Of a DNA stretch of 64,000 nt, positions 26,583 to 35,650 are shown piece after piece. Within the stretch, counting starts at the first letter, position 1, and each line of letters begins with the position of its first letter. The notes below the pieces were generated by a model, which had not been told where the DNA came from, searched no databases, and was given only the letters and a program-made list of their open reading frames with translations. Made by a program: the position numbers and the translations under genes. Origin of the DNA: Rapidithrix thailandica (lineage in GTDB: Bacteria > Bacteroidota > Bacteroidia > Cytophagales > Flammeovirgaceae); contig NZ_JBDKWZ010000009.1 of NCBI RefSeq assembly GCF_039710355.1, forward strand, positions 186,001-250,000, read 5' to 3'.

Positions 26583-26957
26583 TTGGATAAAATTAAAAGT
26601 TTTAAGGATTTAAATGTTTGGAAGCTGGCGCATCAAACCGTTTTAAAACTTTATAAGTTGACAGAGGATTTTCCCACTCAAGAAAAATTTGGAATAACCA
26701 GTCAGTTAACCAGAGCAGCCGTCTCCATTCCGGCAAATATTGCAGAGGGAAGTGGTAGAAATTCAGCGAAAGAATATATTCACTATTTGACAATATCTAG
26801 AGGTTCCGTAGAAGAATGCAAATATTTAATATTACTATCCAAAGATTTGGAGTTCATTAAACCGGATGAATATGAAGAACTTGAAGCCTCTCTAAATGAA
26901 ATAGGAAAGATGTTAAATGGTCTGATCAACTCCATTCGAAAAAGTACTAACACCTAA
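26583..26957 (+). CDS. Four-helix-bundle protein (23S rRNA intervening-sequence protein family)
   Basis: The 124-aa protein starts at TTG (26583). It has the family signature: FKDLNVWKLAHQTVLKLYKLT, then LTRAAVSIPANIAEGSGRNS and EYIHYLTISRGSVEECKYL. This fold was first seen encoded in 23S rRNA intervening sequences, but members are common in Bacteroidota genomes outside rRNA; the function is unknown. It sits 48 nt after wzm and 13 nt before wzt, splitting an exporter operon, which suggests insertion of a mobile or selfish cassette. No inverted repeats or target duplication could be fixed by eye. Confidence 0.88.
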   Translation: MDKIKSFKDLNVWKLAHQTVLKLYKLTEDFPTQEKFGITSQLTRAAVSIPANIAEGSGRNSAKEYIHYLTISRGSVEECKYLILLSKDLEFIKPDEYEELEASLNEIGKMLNGLINSIRKSTNT

Positions 26958-26970
26958 TCCCTGATACCTT

Positions 26971-28218
26971 ATGTCAGATATTGCAATCAAAGTAGAAAAC
27001 CTGTCCAAACTATATAAAATCGGTACGCAGAAAAGCGGTAGCTTTCGCGAATCGTTTTCTAATATTTTTAAGAAAAACTCCAATCCTGTTTCACCCAACT
27101 CTCAACAAGAAAAGGAATTTTGGGCGTTGAACGATGTATCCTTCGAGATCAAGAAAGGAGAGGCTGTGGGAATTATCGGAAGAAACGGAGCCGGTAAATC
27201 CACATTGTTAAAAATCCTTTCGCGGATTACCGAACCCACCAAAGGCCGGATCGAAATCAACGGCCGGGTAGCCTCCTTGTTGGAAGTAGGGACCGGGTTT
27301 CACCCCGAGCTCACAGGACGGGAAAATATCTACCTCAACGGCACTATCCTCGGGATGACCCGCAGAGAAGTCAAAGCCAAATTTGATGAAATCGTAGATT
27401 TTAGTGGCGTAGAAAAGTTTATAGATACCCCCGTAAAGCATTATAGTTCAGGAATGTATGTTCGTTTGGCCTTTGCCGTAGCCGCCCACCTCGAACCCGA
27501 AATCCTGATCATAGACGAAGTACTAGCCGTAGGCGATGCCGAGTTCCAAAAGAAATGCTTGGGTAAGATGGAAGACGTCAGTAAAAACCAAGGGCGAACG
27601 GTGTTGTTTGTGAGCCATAACATGGGGGCGGTGCAGAGTTTGTGTAGTAGTGGTCATTTTTTTAGTGAAGGCCGTTTGATATCAAGTGGAGGAGTCCAAA
27701 GTTGTATTCAAAAATATATGTCTTATCAATTTAATAAGGCACAAAATGGGCTTGATTTATCAAGTCGAAAGGATAGAAAGGGGTCAGGGATTTTGAAGTT
27801 TACGAACTGGGAGGTTTGTGATAATTCTGGTCAATCTATATCTGTGTTAATGTCAGGTCAAGAGATTTTTTTCAAGCTATATTATAAGTTTCAAGAAAAT
27901 GTTGACTCACTTAAGAACGTATTGTTCTGGCTGCAAATTAGAAAAGATGGAAATATAATAATGACTTGTAACAATGAAGTTAGTGGTGTTTTATTTTCTA
28001 TACATGAACAGCAGAATATTATTCTTAAAATTCAAAAACTTCCCTTATTTAAAGGAAGGTATACATTCAATTTATTATCTGTCGTAAATGGAAGTATATC
28101 AGACCATATTAATGAAGCTGGAGAGTTTTATGTAGAAGATGGGGATTTTTTTGGTACAGGAAAGCTTCCCAGAGAAAAAGAAGGGATTTTAGTAGATCAT
28201 AAATGGCTAATTAACTAG
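26971..28218 (+). CDS. wzt: ABC transporter ATPase for polysaccharide export with C-terminal glycan-recognition domain (Wzt-like)
   Basis: The 415-aa protein has Walker A (GIIGRNGAGKST), the signature YSSGMYVRLAFAVAAHLEP and Walker B LIIDEVLAVGD, then an H-loop in FVSHNMGAV. From about residue 245 it continues into a beta-rich Wzt C-terminal domain, which in E. coli O8/O9a binds the terminus of the exported chain. Base composition changes abruptly at this point: the line 27481-27540 has 35 G/C of 60 bases, the line 27961-28020 only 17 of 60. The ATPase part therefore matches the genome while the cargo-binding part matches the A/T-rich glycosyltransferase genes downstream. Confidence 0.92.
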   Translation: MSDIAIKVENLSKLYKIGTQKSGSFRESFSNIFKKNSNPVSPNSQQEKEFWALNDVSFEIKKGEAVGIIGRNGAGKSTLLKILSRITEPTKGRIEINGRVASLLEVGTGFHPELTGRENIYLNGTILGMTRREVKAKFDEIVDFSGVEKFIDTPVKHYSSGMYVRLAFAVAAHLEPEILIIDEVLAVGDAEFQKKCLGKMEDVSKNQGRTVLFVSHNMGAVQSLCSSGHFFSEGRLISSGGVQSCIQKYMSYQFNKAQNGLDLSSRKDRKGSGILKFTNWEVCDNSGQSISVLMSGQEIFFKLYYKFQENVDSLKNVLFWLQIRKDGNIIMTCNNEVSGVLFSIHEQQNIILKIQKLPLFKGRYTFNLLSVVNGSISDHINEAGEFYVEDGDFFGTGKLPREKEGILVDHKWLIN

Positions 28219-28226
28219 AATAAATT

Positions 28227-29084
28227 GTGGATAAATTAAGCAATAATGAGATCTTGGTTGTAGTAGGTATGCATAGGTCAACTACTTCGCTAACTGGTCA
28301 ATGGTTGAAAAAGTGTGGTCTTAATATAGGTGATAGGTTGCTAGGAGGAGGGACAGGAAATGAAAAAGGGCATTATGAGGATTTAGATTTTTTTGACTTA
28401 CATAGGCAAATTTTATCCCACAATAATTTACCTGAAGGGGGAGTAATGTTTCCTGAAGAAAAACAATTTAATTTTCAGGGCTTTGAAAATATTCACTTAA
28501 CTGAATATCACAAAAAAAAGGCTCAAAGTTTAATTGATTTAAAGAATTCTTTATACCCTCAGTGGGGATGGAAAGAACCTCGTACTTGTCTTTTCCTTTC
28601 TACATATTTATCCATATTACCAAAAGGTAAATATTTGTATTTATTCAGGGATTATAAAGAGGTTGTTTCTTCAATGATACAACGGGATATCAAACATAAT
28701 AAGAAACTTTATTATTCAATGAAGTTGGGAAAATGGAGATTTTTCTTAAAAGTAAGAGAGTTGAATGAAAAAGTTTATCAAGATTATAATATTCATTTGT
28801 CTGCATGGATACATTATAATAAATGTGCTCTTAACTCACTAAAAAGCAGCTTGTCCGATAATTGGCTTGTATTGGAAAATAAAGATTTGGTAAATCATGA
28901 TAAGAAAGTATATGATAAATTGACCAATTGGGGGTTTAAACTTGACTATCACCCTTTGAAAAATATCTTTGATGCGAAAATGTTAACCAATAAAGATTAT
29001 TTAGAATTTGATTATGATCCTAGCTTAAAAGAAGAAGCTGATAATTTGATGAAGCAAATGCAGAGCTATAAAGCTCAGTTTTGA
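28227..29084 (+). CDS. Sulfotransferase-like protein in the glycan locus
   Basis: The 285-aa protein starts at GTG (28227), 8 nt after wzt. It has a PAPS-type 5'-phosphosulfate loop near the N-terminus (VVVGMHRSTTSLTGQWL), where the usual GMHRSGTS has Thr in place of Gly, and a second conserved strand YLYLFRDYKEVVSSMIQR that fits the 3'-phosphate site. The WGWKEPRTC segment is common in bacterial sulfotransferase-like proteins. It may sulfate the glycan or its lipid cap. The Gly to Thr change in the loop makes activity less certain. Strongly A/T-rich, like its downstream neighbours. Confidence 0.72.
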   Translation: MDKLSNNEILVVVGMHRSTTSLTGQWLKKCGLNIGDRLLGGGTGNEKGHYEDLDFFDLHRQILSHNNLPEGGVMFPEEKQFNFQGFENIHLTEYHKKKAQSLIDLKNSLYPQWGWKEPRTCLFLSTYLSILPKGKYLYLFRDYKEVVSSMIQRDIKHNKKLYYSMKLGKWRFFLKVRELNEKVYQDYNIHLSAWIHYNKCALNSLKSSLSDNWLVLENKDLVNHDKKVYDKLTNWGFKLDYHPLKNIFDAKMLTNKDYLEFDYDPSLKEEADNLMKQMQSYKAQF

Positions 29085-29107
29085 AGGTAGTAGGTAGAAG
29101 TTTTTAC

Positions 29108-30103
29108 ATGAAAATACTTAAAATCATTCCATATTATGGCCAATGGCCTTCATTTATGCACTTGTATTTGGAGTCATGCAAGGCTAATCCTCAACTTGAT
29201 ATAGTTTTTGTAACTGATTTACCCCCTTTTGACAACTCACCGTCAAATGTTTCTTACTTTCCTCTCAGTTTAAAAAAGCTAAAGAAAAGAATTGAAGCTT
29301 TATTTAACTTGGATGTTTCTAATTATCCTCCTTACAAACTTTGTGATTTCCGTCCTGCTTATGGGTTAATTTTTTCAAACCTTATTCAAGGTTATGATTT
29401 TTGGGGATATGGTGATAATGATTTGATCTATGGCGATCTATCCTTATTTCTGAAAGAAGAGCTATTGAGATGTCATGACATTCTAGCTTTTAAAAAGGGG
29501 CATCTACAAGGACCTTTTACTTTATATAAAAATACAGAAATTAATAATAATCTTTTTAAGGAAGGTGGGCATTACCGAACTGTTTTTGGAACATCAGAAT
29601 ATGTCTCATTTGACGAATTTGGTAAGAATGTATTCTATACAAAAATTAAATCACTTCAGGATATCACTTCTTTACCGGAAAACAATATTTCGGTGATAGC
29701 CCTAAAACAACACCTAGAAGGAAACTTGTCCGTTTATACGCAGCAACACGTGAAAGAAAATTTATCAGAATCAGACGTAATTGTATATGATAAGGGACGA
29801 GTGTATGATTATTATACTCAAGAAGACTATTTATTTTACCATTGGGTTTTAGAAAAAAGGGCTTTGTGGTTTGACTATCCAGAGTGGTTTAAACAACGCC
29901 CTGAAAAATTTTATATCACTGTGACAGGCTTTTATTTGCCTGATGAGTTTGCAAAATTCAATAAGCTATATAAAGTTCGATATTATAAGGGCCTTACAAG
30001 GTGGTGGTGGTTGAAAGGTACAAATTTTTTAAAAAGAAGAGTTGGGCTTCCTGTTAACATCGATACATATCCGAAGAAGGGATGGGTAAAAAAACTATCC
30101 TGA
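29108..30103 (+). CDS. DUF6625-like putative glycosyltransferase
   Basis: I prefer the ATG at 29108 (start MKILKIIPYYGQWPSF) over a TTG at 29081 that overlaps the previous stop. The 331-aa protein contains YKLCDFRPAYGLIFSNLIQG, then DFWGYGDNDLIYGDL, an aspartate-rich segment like the DxD site of GT-A glycosyltransferases. This matches the DUF6625 family as I remember it; members often lie in capsule and O-antigen clusters. No membrane segment is seen. Donor and linkage are unknown. Confidence 0.65.
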   Translation: MKILKIIPYYGQWPSFMHLYLESCKANPQLDIVFVTDLPPFDNSPSNVSYFPLSLKKLKKRIEALFNLDVSNYPPYKLCDFRPAYGLIFSNLIQGYDFWGYGDNDLIYGDLSLFLKEELLRCHDILAFKKGHLQGPFTLYKNTEINNNLFKEGGHYRTVFGTSEYVSFDEFGKNVFYTKIKSLQDITSLPENNISVIALKQHLEGNLSVYTQQHVKENLSESDVIVYDKGRVYDYYTQEDYLFYHWVLEKRALWFDYPEWFKQRPEKFYITVTGFYLPDEFAKFNKLYKVRYYKGLTRWWWLKGTNFLKRRVGLPVNIDTYPKKGWVKKLS

Positions 30104-30117
30104 TAAATGAATTTTTA

Positions 30118-31269
30118 ATGGAGAAACTACGTGTATTACACCTAATTCCAAATTTAAGAAAAGGAGGAGCGGAAAGATTTGCTTTAGATGTTTGTCAAGA
30201 GTTGAACTTGCATCCAGAGGTAGAAGTAAATCTGGTTACTTTAAGTCAAGAGAATTCTTATAGTTACATGTCTGAGAGTGTGCCTATAACTTGTATTCAC
30301 TCTCATTATATTCCTTCTGTTTTGGGAAAAGCTAAAATTGAAAAGCAAGATTATATACGTTTTGTTGATGAATTTAAGCCACATATCATACACACTCACT
30401 TGTTCAGAGCTGAATTATACAGTTCATTGTACCTGCCTTCTTATGCTGCTTTTGTTACACATGGGCATGACAATATGTGTCAATTTAAACAACTTTCTCT
30501 AGAAACCCTTCTGTCAAAAAAGAGCATTACGGAGTACTATGAGAGAAGTTTATTACTCAAAGATAAGTATGCTAAAGTAAGGAATTACTTTATTGCAAAT
30601 TCGGAAAATACTCAAACCTATTTCCAACAAAACCTTCCTAAGAAGATGCAAAAGGATGTGGTTCTAATTAGGTATGGCTTTAACTTTAAGCGTTTTTATA
30701 ATCCCGAATTAAGAAGACCTCCGATAAATAACAAAATCAAGATTGTAAACATTGGAAGTTTTGTAGATAAGAAGAACCAAAAGCTTTTAGTGGAAATAGC
30801 TTGCCTGCTTAAACAAAAAGGATTGTCATTCGAAATCAATATGTTGGGGGATGGAGTAAACAGACCGGTTATCCAGCAGGTGATAAATGAAAACGGCTTG
30901 GAGGATTGTGTATTTCTTAGAGGAAATGTGGATAAAGTAGAGGAGTATTTATGGAATAGCAATCTTTATGTACATACAGCCTGGTACGAACCTTTTGGGC
31001 TTGTATTTTTGGAAGCTATGGCAGCAGGTTTGCCTTGTGTAGGGTTGGATGGAAAAGGAAACCGTAGTTTAATAAAGGATGATTTGAATGGTTATTTTAT
31101 TAAAGAACAGAATGCGGACACCTTTGCAAAGAAGATAGAGGATTTGGCTGGAGATCTTGTATTATATGAGACTTTGGCTACCAATGCCGTTGAGTTTGCC
31201 AAACAGTATGATATTTCAGTAAAAACACAAGAGCTAGTTGAATTTTATAAGAAGATTGCCAAACTATAA
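30118..31269 (+). CDS. Glycosyltransferase family 4 protein
   Basis: The ATG at 30118 gives the normal GT4 start MEKLRVLHLIPNLRKGGAER; an upstream ATG at 30082 would overlap the previous gene. The 383-aa protein has two Rossmann halves, with the C-terminal nucleotide-sugar site in AWYEPFGLVFLEAMAAGLPCVG (the E-x7-E motif). It should add a sugar with retention of configuration in the cytoplasm while the glycan is built. A/T-rich like its neighbours. Confidence 0.88.
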   Translation: MEKLRVLHLIPNLRKGGAERFALDVCQELNLHPEVEVNLVTLSQENSYSYMSESVPITCIHSHYIPSVLGKAKIEKQDYIRFVDEFKPHIIHTHLFRAELYSSLYLPSYAAFVTHGHDNMCQFKQLSLETLLSKKSITEYYERSLLLKDKYAKVRNYFIANSENTQTYFQQNLPKKMQKDVVLIRYGFNFKRFYNPELRRPPINNKIKIVNIGSFVDKKNQKLLVEIACLLKQKGLSFEINMLGDGVNRPVIQQVINENGLEDCVFLRGNVDKVEEYLWNSNLYVHTAWYEPFGLVFLEAMAAGLPCVGLDGKGNRSLIKDDLNGYFIKEQNADTFAKKIEDLAGDLVLYETLATNAVEFAKQYDISVKTQELVEFYKKIAKL

Positions 31270-31309
31270 TAATCCCAATAATCTTTGGGATGAGATGCAT
31301 TCATTATAG

Positions 31310-33115
31310 ATGAGATTTACTAAAACTTTATATTCAAAAATTCATACCCTCCAAAGGGTTATAAAGAAAAAAGCTAGAATCCAGCGTTTAGCTAAATTAC
31401 AACCTGTGGCTAATAATTTGAGTCAGGTTTGGGCAATCTCATCGATAGGGGAACCAAATGTATCTATAGATTTAAAAAAATCTCATGTATTGGGATGTTC
31501 AATAGATCTATCCAATGTCAACTGGCATATGGATATTCAATCCGGATTTAGTTTCCCCAAACAGAGGTTTGACACAATTCATCTAGATCAATATTTTAAT
31601 AAGGGAATAGATGTGAAATTTCCTTGGGAAGTTTCTCGATTTTATTTTGCCATCCATCTAGCCCAGGCATACCAGAGTAGTAAAGAAATATACTATTATC
31701 ATATATTTAAAACCTTAGTTTTAGATTGGATAGATAATAACCCATTTTTAATTGGGGTAAATTGGGTTTGTACAATGGAAGTGGCTATTCGAGCCTCGAA
31801 TTGGATAGTCGCAATGAATATTTTTGGTGATGTATGTTGGGAAGATACATCGTTTATCCATTCCCTTTCGAATAGCCTTGAGCAACATGCTGAGTATATT
31901 TCTAACTTCCCAGAAGTTTATAAAAAAGGGCATAGCACAAATCATACTACTGCTGATTACGCTGGACTTTTATTTTTAAGCATTGCTCTTCAAGAACATC
32001 CCAAAAGTAAAAAATGGCTCCAACAGGCAGTAGCAGGTTTAGAAGAATGTATCGAGTATCAAGTCAGGGAAGATGGGGGACATTTTGAATCATCTATTCC
32101 TTATCACCGCCTTGTATTAGAATTATTTGGATATAGTACATTAATAGCCTCACATAATGATGTAATTTTTTCTGATAATTACTATCATAAACTATATTCT
32201 ATGTTTCAATATACAGCAAAGTATATTGATCATAACGGGGAGGCTCCTATGGTAGGAGATAATGATAGCGGGCGGTTTTTAGTTTTTCGGAGGACTAGAG
32301 AGCAAAATCATTATTATTTATTGCAGTTGGGAAAACAACTTTTTGGGTTGAATTTCATCGAAGACCAACTCAATGACTTACAATACTCTCACTGGCTTCC
32401 TATCGTCAAATTTCCTCCGTTGTCCATTCAACATCAACCTATACCAAGAGAAGGCTTTTTTCAAAATATAGATAGTGGCTCCTATATCTTTCGATCAAAT
32501 AAATATTACGTTTTTGTGTCGCTCTTTCCAATTGGAATGAATGGGCAAGGAGGGCATAATCATATTGATATGGGAAGTTTTGTGCTTTCAATGAATGGCA
32601 AACCCGTAATTGTTGATCCAGGAACTTATACATATACCCGTTCTCTCGAAAAAAGAATGGAGTATCGCTCTCCTCATATGCATAATATTATGGTTACTCC
32701 AGATGAGTTTTCAAGTTCTTATGCAGAGGGATATTGGGACTTACAAAATTATCCAGTGCTAAAAAAACACCATTCAACGTCTGACAATTTAGAGGTATCC
32801 TTTTTAAATCATTTAAACCAAGCAAAGAATAGGTTTTATAGTTTTGGATGTGATGGCATTACGATTCAAGACTTTTGTAAGAGTAGCAAGATTACATCTT
32901 TTTTGCATTTGGCTGATGAAGTTGTTGATATAGAGATAAATGAGGGTAAGTTAATCATAGAAAATACAATTGAAATAACAGTTGAAAATGCAACTTTTGA
33001 ATTGACCGATTATGACGTTGCAATACAATATGATCAAGCAAAGCCGGCTAATAAGGTAGTATTGAATTCTATCAATGAAAGTTCTATTGTTTTTGAAATA
33101 AGAATTTTGTCATAA
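31310..33115 (+). CDS. Heparinase II/III-like polysaccharide lyase family protein
   Basis: The 601-aa protein has an N-terminal alpha-helical toroid (for example WPWEVSRF-like FPWEVSRFYFAIHLAQAY, and a KKGHSTNHTTADYAGLLFLS block with the conserved Asn-His) and a C-terminal heparinase II/III beta domain (GGHNHIDMGSFVLSMNGKPVIVDPGTYTYT). No signal peptide is evident, unlike degradative PUL enzymes. Such proteins recur in glycan biosynthesis loci, where they may trim or modify an acidic polymer. Its stop overlaps the next ATG by 1 nt (TAATG). Lyase activity is unproven. Confidence 0.83.
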   Translation: MRFTKTLYSKIHTLQRVIKKKARIQRLAKLQPVANNLSQVWAISSIGEPNVSIDLKKSHVLGCSIDLSNVNWHMDIQSGFSFPKQRFDTIHLDQYFNKGIDVKFPWEVSRFYFAIHLAQAYQSSKEIYYYHIFKTLVLDWIDNNPFLIGVNWVCTMEVAIRASNWIVAMNIFGDVCWEDTSFIHSLSNSLEQHAEYISNFPEVYKKGHSTNHTTADYAGLLFLSIALQEHPKSKKWLQQAVAGLEECIEYQVREDGGHFESSIPYHRLVLELFGYSTLIASHNDVIFSDNYYHKLYSMFQYTAKYIDHNGEAPMVGDNDSGRFLVFRRTREQNHYYLLQLGKQLFGLNFIEDQLNDLQYSHWLPIVKFPPLSIQHQPIPREGFFQNIDSGSYIFRSNKYYVFVSLFPIGMNGQGGHNHIDMGSFVLSMNGKPVIVDPGTYTYTRSLEKRMEYRSPHMHNIMVTPDEFSSSYAEGYWDLQNYPVLKKHHSTSDNLEVSFLNHLNQAKNRFYSFGCDGITIQDFCKSSKITSFLHLADEVVDIEINEGKLIIENTIEITVENATFELTDYDVAIQYDQAKPANKVVLNSINESSIVFEIRILS

Positions 33116-34350
33116 TGAAATTACTAATATTTTTCACATCCAAATTCCCTTTTGGACAGGGAGAAAACTTTATTGAATCTGAAATACATTTTTTAGCTGA
33201 TTCATTTGATAAAATTTTGCTAATAAGCAATGATACAACTAGTGAATGTACTAGATCCTACCCTAACAATATTGAGATTAAAAGACTACCTTATCATTTA
33301 ACCTTGTTTGAAAAAATAACATCTCTTAGATACATTTTTGGAGTTTTATTTTGGAAAGAATTTAAGACGCTTTTTACGAAATATAAACTTTGGCCTTCAA
33401 AAGGGATTTTTTTTACAATGTTAGCTTCATTAGCTAAAGGAGAGAACTTAAAAAAAGAAGTAAATCGATGTATACAAGAATATTCACAATATAAGGATAT
33501 TGCTGTTTATGCCTATTGGGCAAATGATATGGCTTTCGGAATAAGTTTGATAGAAAACAGCTCAGTTTCTAAAAAAATTTGTAGAGCCCACGCTGGGGAT
33601 GTGTATTTTGAACGATCTGCCTATAATTATCTACCTTTTAGAGACTTTCTATATAAGAAGTTAGATCATATATGTTTTATCTCAGAAATAGGTAAAAAAT
33701 ATTCAATAGAAAAGCTAAAGAACAATTACGATAGTTTTGAAGTAGCGCGTTTAGGCATCAATAATTCTCAACCATATAAAGAAAAATTATTTAATGATAA
33801 TTACTTGCATATTGCTTCTTGTTCTTTTTTAAAGCCGGTGAAGCGAGTCCATATCATTATCGAAGCATTGAGTTTGTTTCCCGATGAGTTGCCTGTATAT
33901 TGGGAGCATTATGGTGGGGGAGAGTTGGAAGGTGAATTACAAGAATTAGCCGATAAATTGCTATCATCCAGGCAAAATGTTCAATTTACATTTCATGGAT
34001 ATCTATCTAATGAAGAAGTTTATGAACATTATAACAATAATAAGATAGATGTATTTCTTAATGTAAGTGAAAGTGAAGGAATTCCTGTATCTATTATGGA
34101 AGCTCTATCTTTTGGCATTCCTGTGTTAGCGACTAATGTTGGAGGTACATCTGAAATTGTAAATGATAATCATGGTAAGTTACTCCCAGAAAATATAACA
34201 CCGGTAGAGTTGGCCAATGAATTGATGCTCTATTATAATTTATCAAAGTCAGAAAAAAAAGAACTTAGCAAAAATGCATATGAATTTTGGGAAGTTAACT
34301 ACAATGCTACTATAAATTACCCAAAGTTTATTCAGACTTACCTAAGTTAA
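33115..34350 (+). CDS. Glycosyltransferase family 4 protein
   Basis: The 411-aa protein begins with MKLLIFFTSKFPFGQGENFIESEI, a form seen in GT4 enzymes of colanic-acid-like loci. It has AHAGDVYFERSAY mid-protein and a C-terminal ESEGIPVSIMEALSFGIPVLATNVGGTSEI donor site. It is translationally coupled to the heparinase-like gene. It is the last gene of the strongly A/T-rich stretch that begins inside wzt. Confidence 0.87.
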   Translation: MKLLIFFTSKFPFGQGENFIESEIHFLADSFDKILLISNDTTSECTRSYPNNIEIKRLPYHLTLFEKITSLRYIFGVLFWKEFKTLFTKYKLWPSKGIFFTMLASLAKGENLKKEVNRCIQEYSQYKDIAVYAYWANDMAFGISLIENSSVSKKICRAHAGDVYFERSAYNYLPFRDFLYKKLDHICFISEIGKKYSIEKLKNNYDSFEVARLGINNSQPYKEKLFNDNYLHIASCSFLKPVKRVHIIIEALSLFPDELPVYWEHYGGGELEGELQELADKLLSSRQNVQFTFHGYLSNEEVYEHYNNNKIDVFLNVSESEGIPVSIMEALSFGIPVLATNVGGTSEIVNDNHGKLLPENITPVELANELMLYYNLSKSEKKELSKNAYEFWEVNYNATINYPKFIQTYLS

Positions 34351-34351
34351 T

Positions 34352-35650
34352 ATGAGCATGCAAAAACTCCTGATTATCTCCTACTTTTTTCCTCCATGTA
34401 ACCTTACTGCTGCCCAGCGAACGTTTTCCTGGGCTAATTATTTAAAGGAGTTTGGCTATAACCCTATTGTGTTGACCCGGAGATGGGATCACCCGGTTAA
34501 GTCGTTGAAAGATACATGTATACCTACTCTGCCAGAAGAGGAATACCAACAACATCAGGCCTATGAAGTGCATTATGTACCTTATCTTGGCAACCTCCGA
34601 GATCGGATTTACACTAAATATGGAGAACAAAAATACAGCTCTTTTAGAAGGATACTGTCTTCTGTTGAGATCTTTTTTCAAAACTACGCAAATACATTCA
34701 TCCCATTTAATAACATCTACCAAAAGGCTCGTGAAATTTTAAAAAAGGATCCTTCGATCCGGAAAGTTGCTATTAGTGGGAATCCTTTTATTCAATTTAA
34801 GTTTGGCTATTTATTGCAAAAGGAATTTGGGGTTAAGTGGATTGCCGACTACAGAGATGCTTGGACTACCAGCGAAATCAATCAGATGAGTAAAGGAAAG
34901 TGGTATGGTTGGGTGGAAAAACATGACCGGCCTTTTGAAAAAAAATGGGTGGGCTCAGCCTCTTATATTACGAGTGTTTCTTCTCCTTTGGCGGAAGGAA
35001 TCCATGCCATTACCTCCAGACCTTTTGAAATACTCTATAATGGCTTTGAGGCAACAGATTTCTCCATAGACAAGAAAGAATTAAAACCATACGATCGCTT
35101 TACTATTACCTATGTTGGGACTTTATATGAAGGACAAAACATAGGAATTTTTTGTGATGCTTATAAAGAGTTTATCCGTCAACATCCCAATGTAAAGATT
35201 TTTTTGAAATTTCCTGGTCTTGCTTTTGACAAGGTTCAATCGGATCGAGTCAAAGGGCTTTTAAAAGGCTTTGAAAAATATTTTGAATGTACGGAGCGAA
35301 TCCCAAGAGATGAAGTGATTGAAACGGAATTGCGCTCTCATGTATTGTTACATGTGGCATGGAAAGGTTTCAAAGGCATTGTGGCTAGCAAAATTTATGA
35401 ATACATTGGCAGCAGTGCGCCAATATTAGTGGCTCCTGGTGACGAAGGAGAAATTGATAGGATAATAGATCAATCGGGTTGTGGTGAAGTAGCTTATACA
35501 AAAGACGAAATTATTAACTATCTGGAAAAAATGTATAAATTATTTGAGCGGGGGGAGTTTACCAAAAATGATGTAAACTCAAAAAATATTCAACAGTTTT
35601 CCAGAAAAAACCAAGTAGCTAAATTAGCCGCGTTATTAGACACTCTATGA
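34352..35650 (+). CDS. Glycosyltransferase, GT4-like
   Basis: The 432-aa protein starts LLIISYFFPPCNLTAAQRTFSWANYLKEFG, a common start in GT4-like enzymes, and has WIADYRDAWTT in the middle. A less canonical C-terminal half contains YVGTLYEGQNIGIFCDAYKEF and ASKIYEYIGSSAPILVAPGDEG. Base composition returns towards the genome average here. Its last codon overlaps the wecB start by 4 nt (ATGA, 35647-35650). Confidence 0.85.
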   Translation: MSMQKLLIISYFFPPCNLTAAQRTFSWANYLKEFGYNPIVLTRRWDHPVKSLKDTCIPTLPEEEYQQHQAYEVHYVPYLGNLRDRIYTKYGEQKYSSFRRILSSVEIFFQNYANTFIPFNNIYQKAREILKKDPSIRKVAISGNPFIQFKFGYLLQKEFGVKWIADYRDAWTTSEINQMSKGKWYGWVEKHDRPFEKKWVGSASYITSVSSPLAEGIHAITSRPFEILYNGFEATDFSIDKKELKPYDRFTITYVGTLYEGQNIGIFCDAYKEFIRQHPNVKIFLKFPGLAFDKVQSDRVKGLLKGFEKYFECTERIPRDEVIETELRSHVLLHVAWKGFKGIVASKIYEYIGSSAPILVAPGDEGEIDRIIDQSGCGEVAYTKDEIINYLEKMYKLFERGEFTKNDVNSKNIQQFSRKNQVAKLAALLDTL

